Positions 39,978 to 48,417 are shown, counted from the first letter of the stretch. The stretch is DNA of 64,000 nucleotides from Streptomyces formicae (GCF_002556545.1 NZ_CP022685.1:4380001-4444000), one strand, 5' to 3'. Notes: a model not told the origin generated them from the sequence alone. Made by a program: numbers and translations.

Positions 39978-41453
39978 ATGTCCGAGGACGAGAAGAACCC
40001 CGCCCGCGAGGTCATCACCGACTACGCCCAAGCGCACTTCCGGTACTTCCGCACCCCCGACGGCACCGTCTACGCACAGAAGAAGGGCCACCCCGTGGCC
40101 CGCCCGATCCGCTCCCAGGGCACCACCGGCAGCCACCGCCAAGAACTCATGGTCGGCCTCTTCCACGACGGGCGAGGCGTGTTCAACGGCACCGCCCTCA
40201 AGGAAGCGTTGGACCTGATCGAGGCACTCGCGCTGAGCGAGGACGTGCAGCCCGTCCACATCCGCGTCGCCCCGGGCTTTGACGGGGCGACGTGGCTCGA
40301 CTTGGGCCGCGATGACGGGCAGTCCGTGCGCATCCACCCCACCGGCTGGGAGATCACCGTTCCCGACCCGCGCGAGGTGTGCTGGCGGCGCACCCAGCTC
40401 ACCGGGGAACTGCCCCTGCCCGCCAAGGACACGAACGGCAAGGGCATCGACCTGCTGATGCGGCTGTGCAACTTCGCCACCGCCGAGACCGAGTGCCTGG
40501 CCCTCGCCTGGCTCATCGGCTGCCTCGGTCCGTCGGTGCCCGTCCCCGCCCCGTTCCTCACCGGCCCGCAGGGCGCGGGCAAGTCCACGGGCGGGCGGAT
40601 GCTCATCCGCATCGTGGAGGGCATGAGCGGCGACCTGAGGCGTGCGCCCAAGGACGAGGAGAACCTCATCGCGGCGGTGGCGGCCGGATGGGTCACCGCC
40701 CTGGACAACCTCTCCCACATGACCCCGGACCTGTCGGACGCCATGTGCTGCATCGTCACCGGAGCCGAGAGCGTCAAGCGCGCGCTGTTCACCGACGGGG
40801 ACGTCTTCCGCGTCGGCTACCGCCGCCCCCTGCTCCTGACCGGCATCGACGTCGGCGTCATCCGCCCCGACCTCGCCGAGCGCCTCCTGCCCCTGCGTCT
40901 GGAGCGCCCCCGCGTCCGGCGCACCGAAGCGGAGCTGTGGGCGGAGTACGCGGAAGTCCTGCCCGTCGTTCTCGGCTCGCTCCTGGACCTCACCGTCAAG
41001 GTCCGCGCGGCCGACGCGGAGACGCCTACCGACCTGCGGATGGCGGATTTCGCGCACCTGTGCGCGCAGCTCGACACCGCCACCGGCTTCGGGACCCTCG
41101 CCGCCTACCGGGCCAGCCTCGACGACCTCAACGACGACGTCATCGAAGGCGACCTGCTCGCGCAGACCGTCCTGCGGCACGCCGACACGCTCACCCCGGG
41201 CACGGCACAGCGGATGACGTCCACGGAGTGGCTGCATCTCCTCAGCGGCCTCTACAGCAGCGACGAGGTACGGCCCCTGCCTAAAGGGTGGCCGACCACC
41301 GGCAAGGTGCTCTCCGACCGCCTCAAGCGCCTTCAGCCGACGCTCGCCGCCCGGGGCGTCCTCATCGACGCAGGCCGCACCAGCGAAGGCCGCTACCTCG
41401 AAATGGCCCGCCGCGAAGACCCGCCGCCGCGCGAGCAGCAGCAGGTGTTCTGA
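39978..41453 (+). CDS. Replicative helicase/ATPase partner of the prim-pol
   Basis: The 491-residue protein has an N-terminal part without known motifs and a central ATPase with Walker A FLTGPQGAGKSTGGRML near residues 193-207. A Walker B-like VTALDNLSHM and an arginine-rich RRPLLLTGIDVGVIRPDLAERLLPLRLER follow. This matches the superfamily 3/D5-like ATPases that accompany prim-pol in mobile elements. It should unwind element DNA at its origin. It is co-translated with the primase and followed by a terminator and an iteron array. Confidence 0.82.
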   Translation: MSEDEKNPAREVITDYAQAHFRYFRTPDGTVYAQKKGHPVARPIRSQGTTGSHRQELMVGLFHDGRGVFNGTALKEALDLIEALALSEDVQPVHIRVAPGFDGATWLDLGRDDGQSVRIHPTGWEITVPDPREVCWRRTQLTGELPLPAKDTNGKGIDLLMRLCNFATAETECLALAWLIGCLGPSVPVPAPFLTGPQGAGKSTGGRMLIRIVEGMSGDLRRAPKDEENLIAAVAAGWVTALDNLSHMTPDLSDAMCCIVTGAESVKRALFTDGDVFRVGYRRPLLLTGIDVGVIRPDLAERLLPLRLERPRVRRTEAELWAEYAEVLPVVLGSLLDLTVKVRAADAETPTDLRMADFAHLCAQLDTATGFGTLAAYRASLDDLNDDVIEGDLLAQTVLRHADTLTPGTAQRMTSTEWLHLLSGLYSSDEVRPLPKGWPTTGKVLSDRLKRLQPTLAARGVLIDAGRTSEGRYLEMARREDPPPREQQQVF

Positions 41454-41477
41454 CCCGCGACCAGGCTCGCCCGGACA

Positions 41478-41524
41478 AGCAAGAAGAGCACCACTCGCCC
41501 CGCGAGACGTGTGCTCCTCTTGCT
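41478..41524 (+). terminator. Terminator after the replication genes
   Basis: A 14-bp stem with one mismatch, AGCAAGAAGAGCAC and GTGCTCCTCTTGCT, encloses a 19-base loop. It starts 25 bases after the helicase stop. Confidence 0.65.
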
Positions 41525-41635
41525 GTTCGGCGGAACGCCGCCCAAGGGTCGCGCCGCGAAGCGGCCCCTTCTTCGCTCTTTGAGCGGCACCGAACTACTA
41601 CAGGCACCCCCTCTTTTGTCCTAAGAGGGAAGCGC

Positions 41636-41852
41636 TGCGTCATCTGCGTCATGCGGCCGGAAAACTGGCCCCTGACCTGCACTTACGGCCATGACGCAGA
41701 CGGCAAGCTCTGCGTCATCCTGCGTCATCTGCGTCATGGGCTACGTCACGGATGACGCAGCCCATGACGCACCGATGACGCACACCCCCACCACCGCGTC
41801 ACGCAAAACCGCAGGTCAGAAGCTCGTATGACGCTGATGACGCAATGACGCA
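41636..41852. repeat. Iteron array: eleven copies of TGCGTCAT in both orientations
   Basis: TGCGTCAT is at 41636, 41645, 41711, 41721 and 41730. Its reverse ATGACGCA is at 41691, 41752, 41764, 41775, 41837 and 41845. Three forward copies (41711-41737) face three reverse copies (41752-41782) around a centre at about 41745, with spacings of 9-12 bp. A degenerate copy ATGACGCT lies at 41828. Confidence 0.9.
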
Positions 41853-41932
41853 GAAATCCGCACCTCGGACACACACGGGCCACCGGCCCGACCCCCGAAG
41901 GCAAGAGCCGTACTGCCCAGGAGGCACCCCGG

Positions 41933-42136
41933 ATGAGCACCGCGATCGCCGCGCCCGTCGACCGACTCCTGTACAAGCCCGAGGAAGCCGCCGAAGCGCT
42001 CGCCATCGGCCGCTCCACCGTCTACGAGCTGATGGCCGAAGGCGCCCTGAAGTACATCAAGTTGGGCCGCCTGCGCCGGATTCGGCGCAGGGACCTGGAG
42101 GCGTACGTCGAGAACCTCGCCCCGCTGCCCGCCTGA
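41933..42136 (+). CDS. xis: Excisionase-like helix-turn-helix protein (Xis)
   Basis: The 67-residue protein has the MerR/excisionase-type winged helix YKPEEAAEALAIGRSTVYELMAEGAL followed by KLGRLRRIRRRDLEAYVE. Small proteins of this type directly before the integrase gene steer recombination towards excision in AICEs. The start is ATG 41933 with AGGAGG upstream. A strong hairpin separates it from the integrase gene, so the two may be expressed to different levels. Confidence 0.85.
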   Translation: MSTAIAAPVDRLLYKPEEAAEALAIGRSTVYELMAEGALKYIKLGRLRRIRRRDLEAYVENLAPLPA

Positions 42137-42150
42137 TCCCCGCACGCCCT

Positions 42151-42185
42151 GAGGCGCCCCCGAGCACTCCGCTCGGGGGCGCCTC
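42151..42185 (+). terminator. Hairpin between xis and int
   Basis: A perfect 15-bp stem, GAGGCGCCCCCGAGC with GCTCGGGGGCGCCTC, has a 5-base loop. It ends 6 bases before the integrase ribosome site GGAGG, so it may terminate, attenuate, or hide the site. Confidence 0.7.
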
Positions 42186-42201
42186 CCGCATGGAGGAACC
42201 C

Positions 42202-43611
42202 ATGAGCCCCCGCAAGGCCAACAACGAGTCGTCCATCTACTTCGGCGCCGATGGCTGGTGGCACGGCCGCGTCACGATGGGCGTGAAGAACGACGGAAGC
42301 CCCGACCGCCGCCACCGCCGCGCCCGGACCGAACCCGAAATTAAGCGCAAGGTCAAAGCACTGGAACAGCAGCGCGACCAAGGCCGTGCCCCCACCGCTG
42401 GCCGCAAGCCGACCGTCGCGAAGTGGATGGAGACCTACCTCACCGACATCGCAAGCCTGAAGCTCAAGCCGCGGTCCCTCGATGACTACTGGTCCAAGAC
42501 CCGCAACGACATCGTTCCCGGCGTCGGCCAGCACCGCATCGACAAGCTGCAGCCTGAGCACCTGGAGCGGATGTACCGCGCCATGCTCGATGCCGGGCAC
42601 GCCCCCTCGCACGTGGTGAAGGTGCACCGCATCCTGTCCCGCGCCCTGAAGATTGCCCACCGTCGCCGCATGATCAGCGAGAACGTGGCCACCCTCGTGG
42701 ACCCCCCGAGCGTCGACGAGACCGAGGCCAACCCCTTCAGCAAGGAGGAAGCCAAGGCATTCCTCGAAGCCGCCGCCAAGCGGCCCACCTTCATGCGGTG
42801 GATCGTCGGCGTCGGCATGGGCTTCCGGCAGGGCGAGACGCTCGGTCTGCGCTGGACCTACGTCGATCTGGAAGCAGAGCTGTTCCACCCCAAGTGGCAA
42901 CTCCAACGGCTCACTTGGCGGCACGGCTGCGATGACCCGCACGCCTGCGGGGCGCGTCGCCACCGCTTCGTCTCGTGCCCGCCGAACTGCACCCGGCACG
43001 AGGGCTACAAGCGCGGCTGCCCAAAGCCCTGCACCAAGACGTGCAAGAAGCACGCGAGCATCTGCCCCCAGCGCAAGGGGGGCGGGCTCGTCTTCACGCG
43101 CCCCAAGACCAAGAAGAGCCAGAACGCCGTGCCGATCCCGCCCGTCTTCATCCCCTTCTTGCGCGACCACAAGGCCCAGCAAGACGAGATGCGCACCGCA
43201 GCCGCGGAACTGTGGCAGGAGCACGACGTGGTGTTCGCGCGGCCGGACGGACGCCCCTTCGACCCGCGCGCCGACTACGAAGAATTCAAGGAGCTGCTCG
43301 AAGAAGCCGGAATCGACGACCGCCGCCTCTACGACGGGAGCCGCCACACCGCAGGCACGATCCTGAACGAACTCGGCGTCGACATGCCCACCATCATGGA
43401 GATCCTCCGGCACACCCAGATCAGCCAGACCCGCCGCTACGTGAAGGGCCGATCCCACCTCTCCAAGGACGCGATGCGACGCATGGGCGAGTTCTTCGTA
43501 CCCGGTCCGCAGAGCCCGGACCCGGAGCCCTCCCAGGGCCCCACTGAGACCACAACTGAGACCCCCGACACCCGCGCGGCCCGCTCCCGCCGCCGACGCC
43601 GCATCCGCTGA
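42202..43611 (+). CDS. int: Site-specific tyrosine recombinase (integrase) of the element
   Basis: The 469-residue protein starts at ATG 42202 with GGAGG 6 bases upstream. An arm-binding N-terminal domain (1-70) and a SAM-like core-binding domain (75-170) are followed by the catalytic domain with Arg209 (GFRQGETLGLRW), Arg381 (SRHTAGTIL), His404 (ILRHTQIS) and nucleophile Tyr413 (TRRYVKG). An insertion at about 243-288 holds eight cysteines and several histidines. The usual His of the HxxR box is Asp378. The tail is Pro/Glu/Thr- then Arg-rich. It lies next to attR and the tRNA it targets. It should catalyse both integration and, with Xis, excision. Confidence 0.92.
   Translation: MSPRKANNESSIYFGADGWWHGRVTMGVKNDGSPDRRHRRARTEPEIKRKVKALEQQRDQGRAPTAGRKPTVAKWMETYLTDIASLKLKPRSLDDYWSKTRNDIVPGVGQHRIDKLQPEHLERMYRAMLDAGHAPSHVVKVHRILSRALKIAHRRRMISENVATLVDPPSVDETEANPFSKEEAKAFLEAAAKRPTFMRWIVGVGMGFRQGETLGLRWTYVDLEAELFHPKWQLQRLTWRHGCDDPHACGARRHRFVSCPPNCTRHEGYKRGCPKPCTKTCKKHASICPQRKGGGLVFTRPKTKKSQNAVPIPPVFIPFLRDHKAQQDEMRTAAAELWQEHDVVFARPDGRPFDPRADYEEFKELLEEAGIDDRRLYDGSRHTAGTILNELGVDMPTIMEILRHTQISQTRRYVKGRSHLSKDAMRRMGEFFVPGPQSPDPEPSQGPTETTTETPDTRAARSRRRRRIR
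43543..43564. promoter_or_regulatory. Candidate integrase arm-type sites, right arm
   Basis: ACTGAGACCA (43543) and ACTGAGACCC (43555) are spaced 12 bp, inside the 3' end of int and 94 bp from the attR core. They match the pair at 28519/28531 in motif, orientation and spacing. Confidence 0.6.
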
Positions 43612-43618
43612 ACGAGAA

Positions 43619-43651
43619 AACCCCAGGTCAGAATCAATCTGACCTGGGGTT
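43619..43651. terminator. Bidirectional terminator between int and tRNA-Thr
   Basis: A perfect 14-bp stem, AACCCCAGGTCAGA and TCTGACCTGGGGTT, has a 5-base loop. It lies 7 bases after the int stop and 7 bases beyond the 3' end of the leftward tRNA-Thr gene. Confidence 0.88.
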
Positions 43652-43657
43652 CCAGAT

Positions 43658-43701
43658 GAGCCCCCTGTCGGATTCGAACCGACGACCTACGCATTACAAG
43701 T
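43658..43701. other. attR, within intact tRNA-Thr
   Basis: The 44-bp sequence is identical to 28360-28403. It forms the 3' part of the functional tRNA gene from the anticodon loop onwards, so integration keeps the tRNA whole. Confidence 0.95.
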
Positions 43702-43732
43702 GCGTTGCTCTGGCCATCTGAGCTAAGGAGGC
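43659..43732 (-). tRNA. tRNA-Thr (anticodon TGT)
   Basis: The 74-nucleotide gene folds as a standard cloverleaf. The acceptor arms GCCTCCT and AGGGGGC pair with G-T wobble, the anticodon stem CGCA/TGCG frames loop CTTGTAA with anticodon TGT, and the T-arm carries GGTTCGAATCC. The discriminator is T and no CCA is encoded. It reads ACA codons, rare in this genome. It is the integration target of the element. Confidence 0.95.
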
Positions 43733-43879
43733 ACACGCACCGGCGCAGCCGCGCCGACGTGCCCGAGCAGTGTAACCAACACCGTCCGCGCGCCCGTCGA
43801 AAATTTCCTCGAAGGTCGCGGTCCTCCGACTACTGACAGACCGCGGACCTCCGGGGTACCGTCACGAGCAGTTCACCCA

Positions 43880-43895
43880 GGTGGACTACACCACT
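43880..43895. promoter_or_regulatory. DasR site (dre) upstream of msiK
   Basis: GGTGGACTACACCACT matches the dre consensus AGTGGTCTAGACCACT at 13 of 16 positions. It lies 55 bases before the msiK start. It shares the altered GGACTA core with the nagKA site. Confidence 0.65.
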
Positions 43896-43950
43896 CCCTC
43901 TCTACAACGGATCGTCCGGCACGTTCCTGCCGGTGAAGGGGGCCCTCACC

Positions 43951-45087
<1,137 letters not shown>

Positions 45088-45115
45088 CGCCGGAGCGACC
45101 CGTACGTAGACTCCC

Positions 45116-45149
45116 GTGAGGGCCCGGCACCGCGGTGCCGGGCCCTCAC
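45116..45149 (+). terminator. Terminator of msiK
   Basis: A perfect palindrome of 34 bp, with halves GTGAGGGCCCGGCACCG and CGGTGCCGGGCCCTCAC, lies 28 bases after the stop. Confidence 0.88.
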
Positions 45150-45318
45150 GCGTGCGCCGCGCTCCCGTCGAGCACGCTCACGTTGTCGACAAATACCCCG
45201 GCAGACCGGTCATTTCGCCCATCCGCCGTCAACGGCGCGACAGCGAAACCTTCTTCTCTGTCGCTCGACCGAGTGACTAAATGTCGCCAAATCATCACCT
45301 AGCGCTACGCTCACTCGC

Positions 45319-45774
45319 GTGACGCATTCCGCCAACTACACCCAGAAGCCGCGCCGAGCCCACCGGGGCCCCGCCCGCCGCATCGGCCGCACGCTTGCCC
45401 TCGTCCTGCCCGTGATGCTGGTGCTTTCCGGGACCCTCGCGGTCACCAGCGTCAACTGGTCGGGGAATTCCTCGGATTCGATGCTCACCGCATCCGCCGA
45501 CGACCTCTCCGTACCGGCCAAGTCCCGCGCCCCGCAGGACATCCTGCGCGACCGGCTCCTGATCGAACTCCAGGAGAAGAACCCGGGCGTGGCGCTCACC
45601 CACCTCCAGCGGGAGGTGAACCGCCACCCGTCGCTCGCCAGGCACTGCATGTCGATCGCGCGCGCACTCGGCCGCGCCGCCGTGCACGCGTACGGCCCGA
45701 CCCGCGCCCAGTCGTACGCCCGCCCGGTCTGCGACACGTCCTTCGCGACGGGCGTGGCCCGGACGGCTACTTGA
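45319..45774 (+). CDS. Exported or membrane-anchored small protein of unknown function
   Basis: The 151-residue protein starts at GTG 45319. A basic N-terminus (TQKPRRAHRGPARRIGR) precedes one hydrophobic helix at about 26-46 (TLALVLPVMLVLSGTLAVTSV), so it is either anchored or cleaved. The outer part includes LSVPAKSRAPQDILRDRLL and IELQEKNPGVALTHLQREV, with three later cysteines (CMSIARALG, CDTSFATG). No family is recognised. A region of about 230 bases with the msiK terminator precedes it. Confidence 0.6.
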   Translation: MTHSANYTQKPRRAHRGPARRIGRTLALVLPVMLVLSGTLAVTSVNWSGNSSDSMLTASADDLSVPAKSRAPQDILRDRLLIELQEKNPGVALTHLQREVNRHPSLARHCMSIARALGRAAVHAYGPTRAQSYARPVCDTSFATGVARTAT

Positions 45775-45840
45775 GTCGTCCGGCGCCGGGGGGCCGGGCC
45801 CCGGGCCAGTGCCCCGTCACGGCCGCATATCGTGCAGGGC

Positions 45841-46563
45841 ATGACTGCTGACCCGCCCCCCAGGCAAGCCGTGATCCTCGCCGGAGGCCAAGGCTCGCGA
45901 CTCCGCCCGTACACCGACGACCGGCCCAAGCCGATGGTCGAGATCCCCGGCACGGGGACCCCGATCATCGGCCATCAGCTTGCCTGGCTCGCCGAGGAGG
46001 GCGTGACCGACGCCGTCGTCTCCTGCGGCCATCTCGCCGAGGTCCTCAAGGACTGGCTGGACTCGGCGGATCTGCCGCTCAACGTCACCACGGTCGTCGA
46101 GAAGGAACCGCTCGGCCGCGGCGGCGGCCTCAAGTACGCCGCCGGCCACCTGCCGCACGCCGACCGCCCCTGGTACGCGACGAACGGCGACATCTGGACC
46201 CGCTTCTCGCTGCGCGACATGGCGGCCTTCCACGCCGAGCGCGACGCCACCGCGACCCTCGCCCTGGCCCGCCCCCGCATCCCGTGGGGCGCCGTCGAGA
46301 CGGACGCGTTCGGCCACATCACGGACTTCATCGAGGCCCCGCCGTCCCCGTACCTCATCAACGCGGGCGTCTACGTCTTCTCCTCGTCCTTCACCGCGCT
46401 CCTGCCCGACCTCGGCGACCACGAGCGCACCACGTTCCCGCGCCTGGCCCGTGAGAAGCGCCTGGCGGGCTTCCCGCTGCCGCAGGGCGCGTACTGGCGC
46501 GCCATCGACACCGCGAAGGACCTCACCGAGGCCGCCAAGGAGCTCGCCGCGCAACGCCGTTGA
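45841..46563 (+). CDS. Nucleotidyltransferase (sugar-1-phosphate NTP-transferase type)
   Basis: The 240-residue protein has the signature AVILAGGQGSRLRPYTDDRPKPMVEI at its N-terminus, then VVEKEPLGRGGGLKYA and WYATNGDIWTRF with the metal-binding Asp. It ends after YLINAGVYVFSSS and YWRAIDTAKDL. It would activate a sugar phosphate to an NDP-sugar, as in GlmU, RmlA or ManC relatives. It lacks the acyltransferase domain of GlmU. The product may feed glycan or wall polymer synthesis; the sugar is unknown. ATG 45841 is preferred over GTG 45832. Confidence 0.82.
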   Translation: MTADPPPRQAVILAGGQGSRLRPYTDDRPKPMVEIPGTGTPIIGHQLAWLAEEGVTDAVVSCGHLAEVLKDWLDSADLPLNVTTVVEKEPLGRGGGLKYAAGHLPHADRPWYATNGDIWTRFSLRDMAAFHAERDATATLALARPRIPWGAVETDAFGHITDFIEAPPSPYLINAGVYVFSSSFTALLPDLGDHERTTFPRLAREKRLAGFPLPQGAYWRAIDTAKDLTEAAKELAAQRR

Positions 46564-46579
46564 GGCGGTATCGGCTGCG

Positions 46580-46638
46580 TACGTACGGGAGAGGGGGCCA
46601 CGCACACTCGGTGTGCGTGGCCCCCTCTCCCGTACGTA
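46580..46638. terminator. Very long bidirectional terminator
   Basis: A perfect 28-bp stem, starting TACGTACGGGAGAGG on the left arm and ending CCTCTCCCGTACGTA on the right, has a 3-base loop TCG. It lies between the convergent nucleotidyltransferase and DoxX genes. Confidence 0.92.
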
Positions 46639-46664
46639 GACCGGGAACGCCGTCTCAGCGCCTC

Positions 46665-48314
46665 TCAGTGGCCGAGGACGCCGCCCAGGAGCCCCGGCTT
46701 CTCCCCGCCCGTGCCGCCGGTGCCGCCGGAGCCTCCCGAGCCGCCGGAGCCGCCCGTGGTGCCGCCACCGCCGCTGGACGTCGGTCCCGCGGTCGTCGTG
46801 GCCGGCTGCTGTTGCTGCGTCGCCGACTGCTGCGGCGGGGCCTGGCCCGCCGTGCTGCCTTGCGTCTGGCTGGGCTGCTGCTCCGAGCCGACGGTGCCCG
46901 TCTCGCGGGCCGTGCCGGGCGACGTGGCGCCCTGCGTGGGGCTCGCGGAGCTGCCCTGACCCTGCGTCGGGGAGCCCGTCGACTGCGTCGGGCTCCCCGA
47001 CTGGCGACGGTGGTGCTTCTTCGCGGGGTCGCCGGGGAGCGGTGAGCCCTCCTGCTCGTTGCGCGGGGCCTCGCCGGGCCCCGGCACCGTCACGCGGTCC
47101 GCGTCCCGCACGGCGCCGCCGAGCAGCGAGCCGAGCAGCAGCGTGAGGCCGACCGCGACCGCCCCGATGAGGGCGCCGCGCCGCAGCACGCGCCGCCGCA
47201 GCTCCCAGATGGCGGCCCGGGGACCGAGCGTGCGCCACGCCTCGCCCGCGAGGCGCCCGTCGACGGAGTACACGGGCGCGCCCGCGATGATCAGCGGCGA
47301 CCACGCGGCCAGATAGATGATGTCCGGCGCGTCGTAGGCGGGCACGGTCTTCCAGCTCACCGTGACGATGAGCGCGGCGGAGAGCAGCACGCCGATGGAG
47401 GCGGCGAGGCGCTGCCAGAGCCCGAGCACCGTGAGTACGCCCACGATGACCTGGAAGAAGGCGATGCAGAGTCCGGCGCCCACCGGATGCTGGAGGGCGA
47501 AGTCGCGCAGCGGCTCGGCGAGCGCCCAGGGGTGCAGCGAGGTGAGCCACTTGACCATGGAGCCGCGCTCGCCGCCGTCGAAGTAGACGGGGTCGCACAG
47601 CTTGCCCATGCCGGCGTAGATGGAGATGAAGCCGAGGAAGACGCGCAGCGGGAGCAGCACGACGCCGAGGTTCATCCGGCGACCGGGGTAGTAGGCGTGC
47701 CGCACGGGGTCGGACCCGTGCCGCTTCACCCGCTCGGCACCTTCGGCGCCCCCGGTCCCCTCGTCGTAGTCGTCGTAGTCGTCGTCGAACTCGTCGCCGC
47801 CCTGGGCGATCCGCTCGTCGTAGTCGCTGCTCGGCATCCGCATCTGCGGCAGCAGCCGGGTCTCTGGTTCGGGGCCGCCGGGCGTCGCGACGGTGCCCGG
47901 GCCTTCGTCGCCGAGGTCGACGCGCGGGATGACCTGGGTGGCGCCGCCGTCGTCGTAGGGCCCGGCCTGCTGGGCCGAGTGGCGTACGCCCGTGCCGCGC
48001 ACGGCCTGCAGCAGTCCGGTCGCTCCCGGGTCGCCCGGCTCGGACTTCCCGCTCCATACGACGGGTGCGCGACGCTTGGTGGCGCCGCCCACGACCGGGA
48101 TGCGCACCGTTTCGTCGGCGGTGCCCAAGTGACGTGAGATGCGCGGGGATTGAGTGCGCCCAGCGGCGGGGAGCTGCACGCGGAAACTCGCGTGATTGAC
48201 GATGACCTGCGCCGGGTCGCTCGGCACCTTCACCATGCTCAGCGCGGGAGCTTCGTCGAAGCCTGACGAGCTTCCCCCCGTGGGTGTGCGGGGTGTTCTG
48301 GTGTCCACACTCAT
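46665..48314 (-). CDS. Large DoxX-family membrane protein with disordered tails
   Basis: The 549-residue protein has an acidic, unstructured cytoplasmic N-terminus (1-210, with EFDDDYDDYDEG). A DoxX domain of four helices follows at about 215-375 (LPLRVFLGFISIYAGMGKL, VGAGLCIAFFQVIVGVLTVLG, AASIGVLLSAALIVTVSW). Another helix is near 400-420 (GALIGAVAVGLTLLLGSLLG), and the long tail is rich in Ser, Gln, Thr and Gly. DoxX proteins assist thiol-redox or thiosulphate metabolism in membranes; the tails here are unusual for the family. The role is unknown. The gene lies 103 bases downstream of rlmB in the same direction. Confidence 0.75.
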   Translation of the reverse strand: MSVDTRTPRTPTGGSSSGFDEAPALSMVKVPSDPAQVIVNHASFRVQLPAAGRTQSPRISRHLGTADETVRIPVVGGATKRRAPVVWSGKSEPGDPGATGLLQAVRGTGVRHSAQQAGPYDDGGATQVIPRVDLGDEGPGTVATPGGPEPETRLLPQMRMPSSDYDERIAQGGDEFDDDYDDYDEGTGGAEGAERVKRHGSDPVRHAYYPGRRMNLGVVLLPLRVFLGFISIYAGMGKLCDPVYFDGGERGSMVKWLTSLHPWALAEPLRDFALQHPVGAGLCIAFFQVIVGVLTVLGLWQRLAASIGVLLSAALIVTVSWKTVPAYDAPDIIYLAAWSPLIIAGAPVYSVDGRLAGEAWRTLGPRAAIWELRRRVLRRGALIGAVAVGLTLLLGSLLGGAVRDADRVTVPGPGEAPRNEQEGSPLPGDPAKKHHRRQSGSPTQSTGSPTQGQGSSASPTQGATSPGTARETGTVGSEQQPSQTQGSTAGQAPPQQSATQQQQPATTTAGPTSSGGGGTTGGSGGSGGSGGTGGTGGEKPGLLGGVLGH

Positions 48315-48417
48315 CTAACCGAGTGATGTGTGTTTAGGACACTGCCTTGACCATGGGGAAATGTCCGGGCCGCGTCAAGAGATCAACGCGGCCCGGACAC
48401 CTGTACGCCTGGATGTG

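Larger units (their letters stand above)
41454..41932. other. Intergenic region with terminator and iteron array
   Basis: About 480 bases between the helicase and excisionase genes. No gene is supported, though shadow frames are open. It contains a stem-loop (41478-41524) and eleven perfect 8-bp iterons (41636-41852). The ribosome site AGGAGG of the excisionase lies at the right end. Confidence 0.7.
28360..43701. mobile_element. Actinomycete integrative and conjugative element (AICE) in tRNA-Thr(TGT)
   Basis: Exact 44-bp direct repeats at 28360-28403 and 43658-43701 bound a 15.3-kb insertion. The right copy is part of an intact tRNA-Thr; the left copy is only its 3' half. Inside are, from right to left, integrase, excisionase-like protein, iterons, helicase and primase-polymerase, spread proteins, TraB translocase, a string of small transfer genes, a GntR regulator and a YdcF protein. 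The left end carries a TIR/membrane/HIT cargo of roughly 50% G+C. AICEs of this build excise, replicate and move as double-stranded DNA through TraB. All core functions look intact, so it may be mobile. Confidence 0.95.

Noticed and set aside
38529..41237. A leftward open frame of about 900 codons across the replication genes
   Set aside because: Only its last 150-odd codons (38529-38990) have a ribosome site and protein-like composition. The rest is antisense to the prim-pol and helicase genes, which have clear domain motifs.
46711..46959. Small proline-rich protein opposite the DoxX tail
   Set aside because: It mirrors the low-complexity Gly/Ser/Gln tail of the DoxX protein and has no ribosome site.
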